DNA from: Rhodovibrio sodomensis
Lineage (GTDB): Bacteria > Pseudomonadota > Alphaproteobacteria > Kiloniellales > Rhodovibrionaceae
Length of the DNA: 64,000 nucleotides
Assembly (NCBI RefSeq): GCF_016583645.1
Contig: NZ_NRRL01000002.1
Location: 62,001 to 126,000 of the forward strand
Direction: 5' to 3'
The notes beneath the pieces were generated by a model, which saw nothing but the letters and a program-made list of their open reading frames with translations, searched no databases and was not told where the DNA came from. Made by a program: the position numbers and the translations under genes. Shown here piece after piece: positions 63,141-64,000 of the stretch; the stretch's first letter is position 1; each line of letters starts with the position of its first letter.

Positions 63141-63659
63141 TTACGCGGCCTCGTCCTTGTCGGCGTATGCCTGCAGCACCCGGGCGATCTGACTGGCGGG
63201 CGCCTGCGTGACGGTGACGACGCGCTGCGCCGGCGTCTGCAGGAGGCCCACGATGGTCGCGCGGGATTCGTCCAGGCTCGGGGTCTTCGCCAGCTCCTCG
63301 ACGCCGCTGGCGTCCAGGACCTTCTCGCCGTAGGCGCCGCCGAGAATCTCCAACTTCTTATTCTTGTTGGCATACTCAACGACGGTCTTGGCGGCCGAGA
63401 CGGGGTCGTCGGACCACGCGAGCGCGGTCTGACCTTCCATCATCGGCAGCAGCCCCTCGAACTGCGTGCCGTCAAGGGCGAGCCGTGCCAGGGTATTCTT
63501 CGCAACCTTGTACCGCGCCCCCGCGTCGTACATCTGGCGCCGCAGGTCGTTGACCTCCGCCACGGTGAGGCCGTTCGGCCGGGTCACCACGACGGTGGAC
63601 ACGTCCTGGAACGTCTGATGCAGATCGGAGACCAGTTGCTGTTTCTCTGCACGGTCCAC
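63141..63659 (-). CDS. rplJ: 50S ribosomal protein L10
   Basis: L10 anchors the L7/L12 dimers to the ribosome, and free L10-L12 complex represses its own mRNA. The start is GTG 63659, with GGAG about 10 bases upstream, giving 172 residues opening (M)-D-R-A-E-K-Q-Q-L-V. The family segments V-T-R-P-N-G-L-T-V-A-E-V-N-D-L-R and A-K-N-T-L-A-R-L-A are present. The C-terminal helix for L12 binding (A-S-Q-I-A-R-V-L-Q-A-Y-A-D-K) is intact. Confidence 0.97.
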   Translation of the reverse strand: MDRAEKQQLVSDLHQTFQDVSTVVVTRPNGLTVAEVNDLRRQMYDAGARYKVAKNTLARLALDGTQFEGLLPMMEGQTALAWSDDPVSAAKTVVEYANKNKKLEILGGAYGEKVLDASGVEELAKTPSLDESRATIVGLLQTPAQRVVTVTQAPASQIARVLQAYADKDEAA

Positions 63660-63917
63660 GGATCTTTTCTCCGTTCCCTCTTGTCCGAGCCGGCTTCCGC
63701 CGCCCCGTTCGGCCGCGTCCTAGGAGTGCGGCCAACTACGGGCGCCGGTGGGTCGCGCCGGTCCGGCGTTTGCACGAGGCCATCCGGGATCACCCAAGCA
63801 AGCTGGCGACCCGGATGCCCGGTTCGCCTGTCCCGGAAGCTCAAGCCCGTGCGTGTCTAAGCCGGAGCCCGGCCGGTTGCCCGGTCCAGGCCGCGGCTCA
63901 CGCGCGAACCTTTTTGC
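63660..63917 (-). other. Spacer between the L10 leader and rplJ
   Basis: About 260 bases with no supportable gene on either strand. It separates the conserved L10-binding leader from the rplJ start and is longer than the corresponding spacer in E. coli. Confidence 0.5.
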
Positions 63918-63997
63918 TTCCTGTCTATGCAGGCCCCATCGATCAGGACTTAGGCGGAAAACCGGCGGTTCTCCGCACCTGCAGTCTCGGACAGGTT
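63918..63997 (-). ncRNA. Ribosomal protein L10 leader (autoregulatory mRNA element)
   Basis: On the minus strand, reading from 63995, CCTGTC-CGAGAC-TGCAGG pairs with CCTGCA-TA-GACAGG (ending at 63920): two helices separated by an asymmetric purine-rich internal loop resembling the kink-turn of the L10(L12)4 binding site. A GC hairpin (CGCCGG / CCGGCG-like) sits between. The element lies upstream of rplJ, where the L10 leader is expected, and the GAGACTGCAGGT and CCTGCATAGACAGG segments match my memory of alphaproteobacterial examples. It should allow L10-L12 to repress translation of rplJL. Confidence 0.7.
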
Positions 63998-64000
63998 GGC

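Noticed and set aside
63618..63860. Plus-strand 80-codon frame upstream of rplJ
   Set aside because: It overlaps the rplJ start antisense and has no recognisable features.

Overview
The window is a compact, very GC-rich, gene-dense stretch of a bacterial chromosome made almost entirely of housekeeping genes. Gene content and order point to an alphaproteobacterium, most likely in or near the Rhodospirillales/Rhodovibrionaceae: rnpB next to mraZ, the dcw cluster followed by lpxC-bamD-recN-ligA, an aerobic CobS/CobT cobaltochelatase pair with a J-domain gene and bolA, and one unbroken rpoBC-str-S10-spc-alpha ribosomal superoperon. This placement is inferred from gene families and synteny, because no 16S gene is present.

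Region 1 (1-26,881, plus strand). The 3' end of the RNase P RNA comes first, followed by a regulatory interval with an array of five 10-bp MraZ boxes overlapping a TTGACA promoter. The division and cell wall (dcw) cluster follows: mraZ, rsmH, ftsL, ftsI, murE, murF, mraY, murD, ftsW, murG, murC, murB, ddl, ftsQ, ftsA, ftsZ. Almost every junction from mraZ to ftsQ is an overlap of start and stop codons, so translation is probably coupled. After ftsZ there is a palindromic repeat element, a terminator and an AT-richer promoter region for lpxC. Then come lpxC, bamD, recN, ligA and a small unknown gene.

Region 2 (about 26,880-33,600). A purine/pyrimidine-rich convergent terminator separates the division block from minus-strand cobT, cobS, a J-domain gene and an EamA transporter. 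bolA and a ribbon-helix-helix protein lie on the plus strand and a DUF2889 gene on the minus strand.

Region 3 (33,600-64,000, minus strand). Read in the direction of transcription this is an L10 leader RNA, rplJ, rplL, rpoB, rpoC, rpsL, rpsG, fusA, tuf, rpsJ, rplC, rplD, rplW, rplB, rpsS, rplV, rpsC, rplP, rpmC, rpsQ, rplN, rplX, rplE, rpsN, rpsH, rplF, rplR, rpsE, rpmD, rplO, secY, adk, rpsM, rpsK, rpoA, rplQ. Strong sigma70-like promoters lie upstream of rpsL and of rpsM. Several terminator-like hairpins inside the run could set the relative output of its segments.

No prophage, transposase, CRISPR array or clearly new multi-gene system is visible. The most unusual signals are: the two-copy, double-hairpin interspersed repeat, one copy of which sits inside the spc operon; the reverse-oriented MraZ array with a LexA-like box upstream; an in-frame open stretch that could extend FtsZ by 99 residues; an acidic, glycine-rich tail on ribosomal protein L3; and intrinsic terminator-like hairpins within the ribosomal superoperon.
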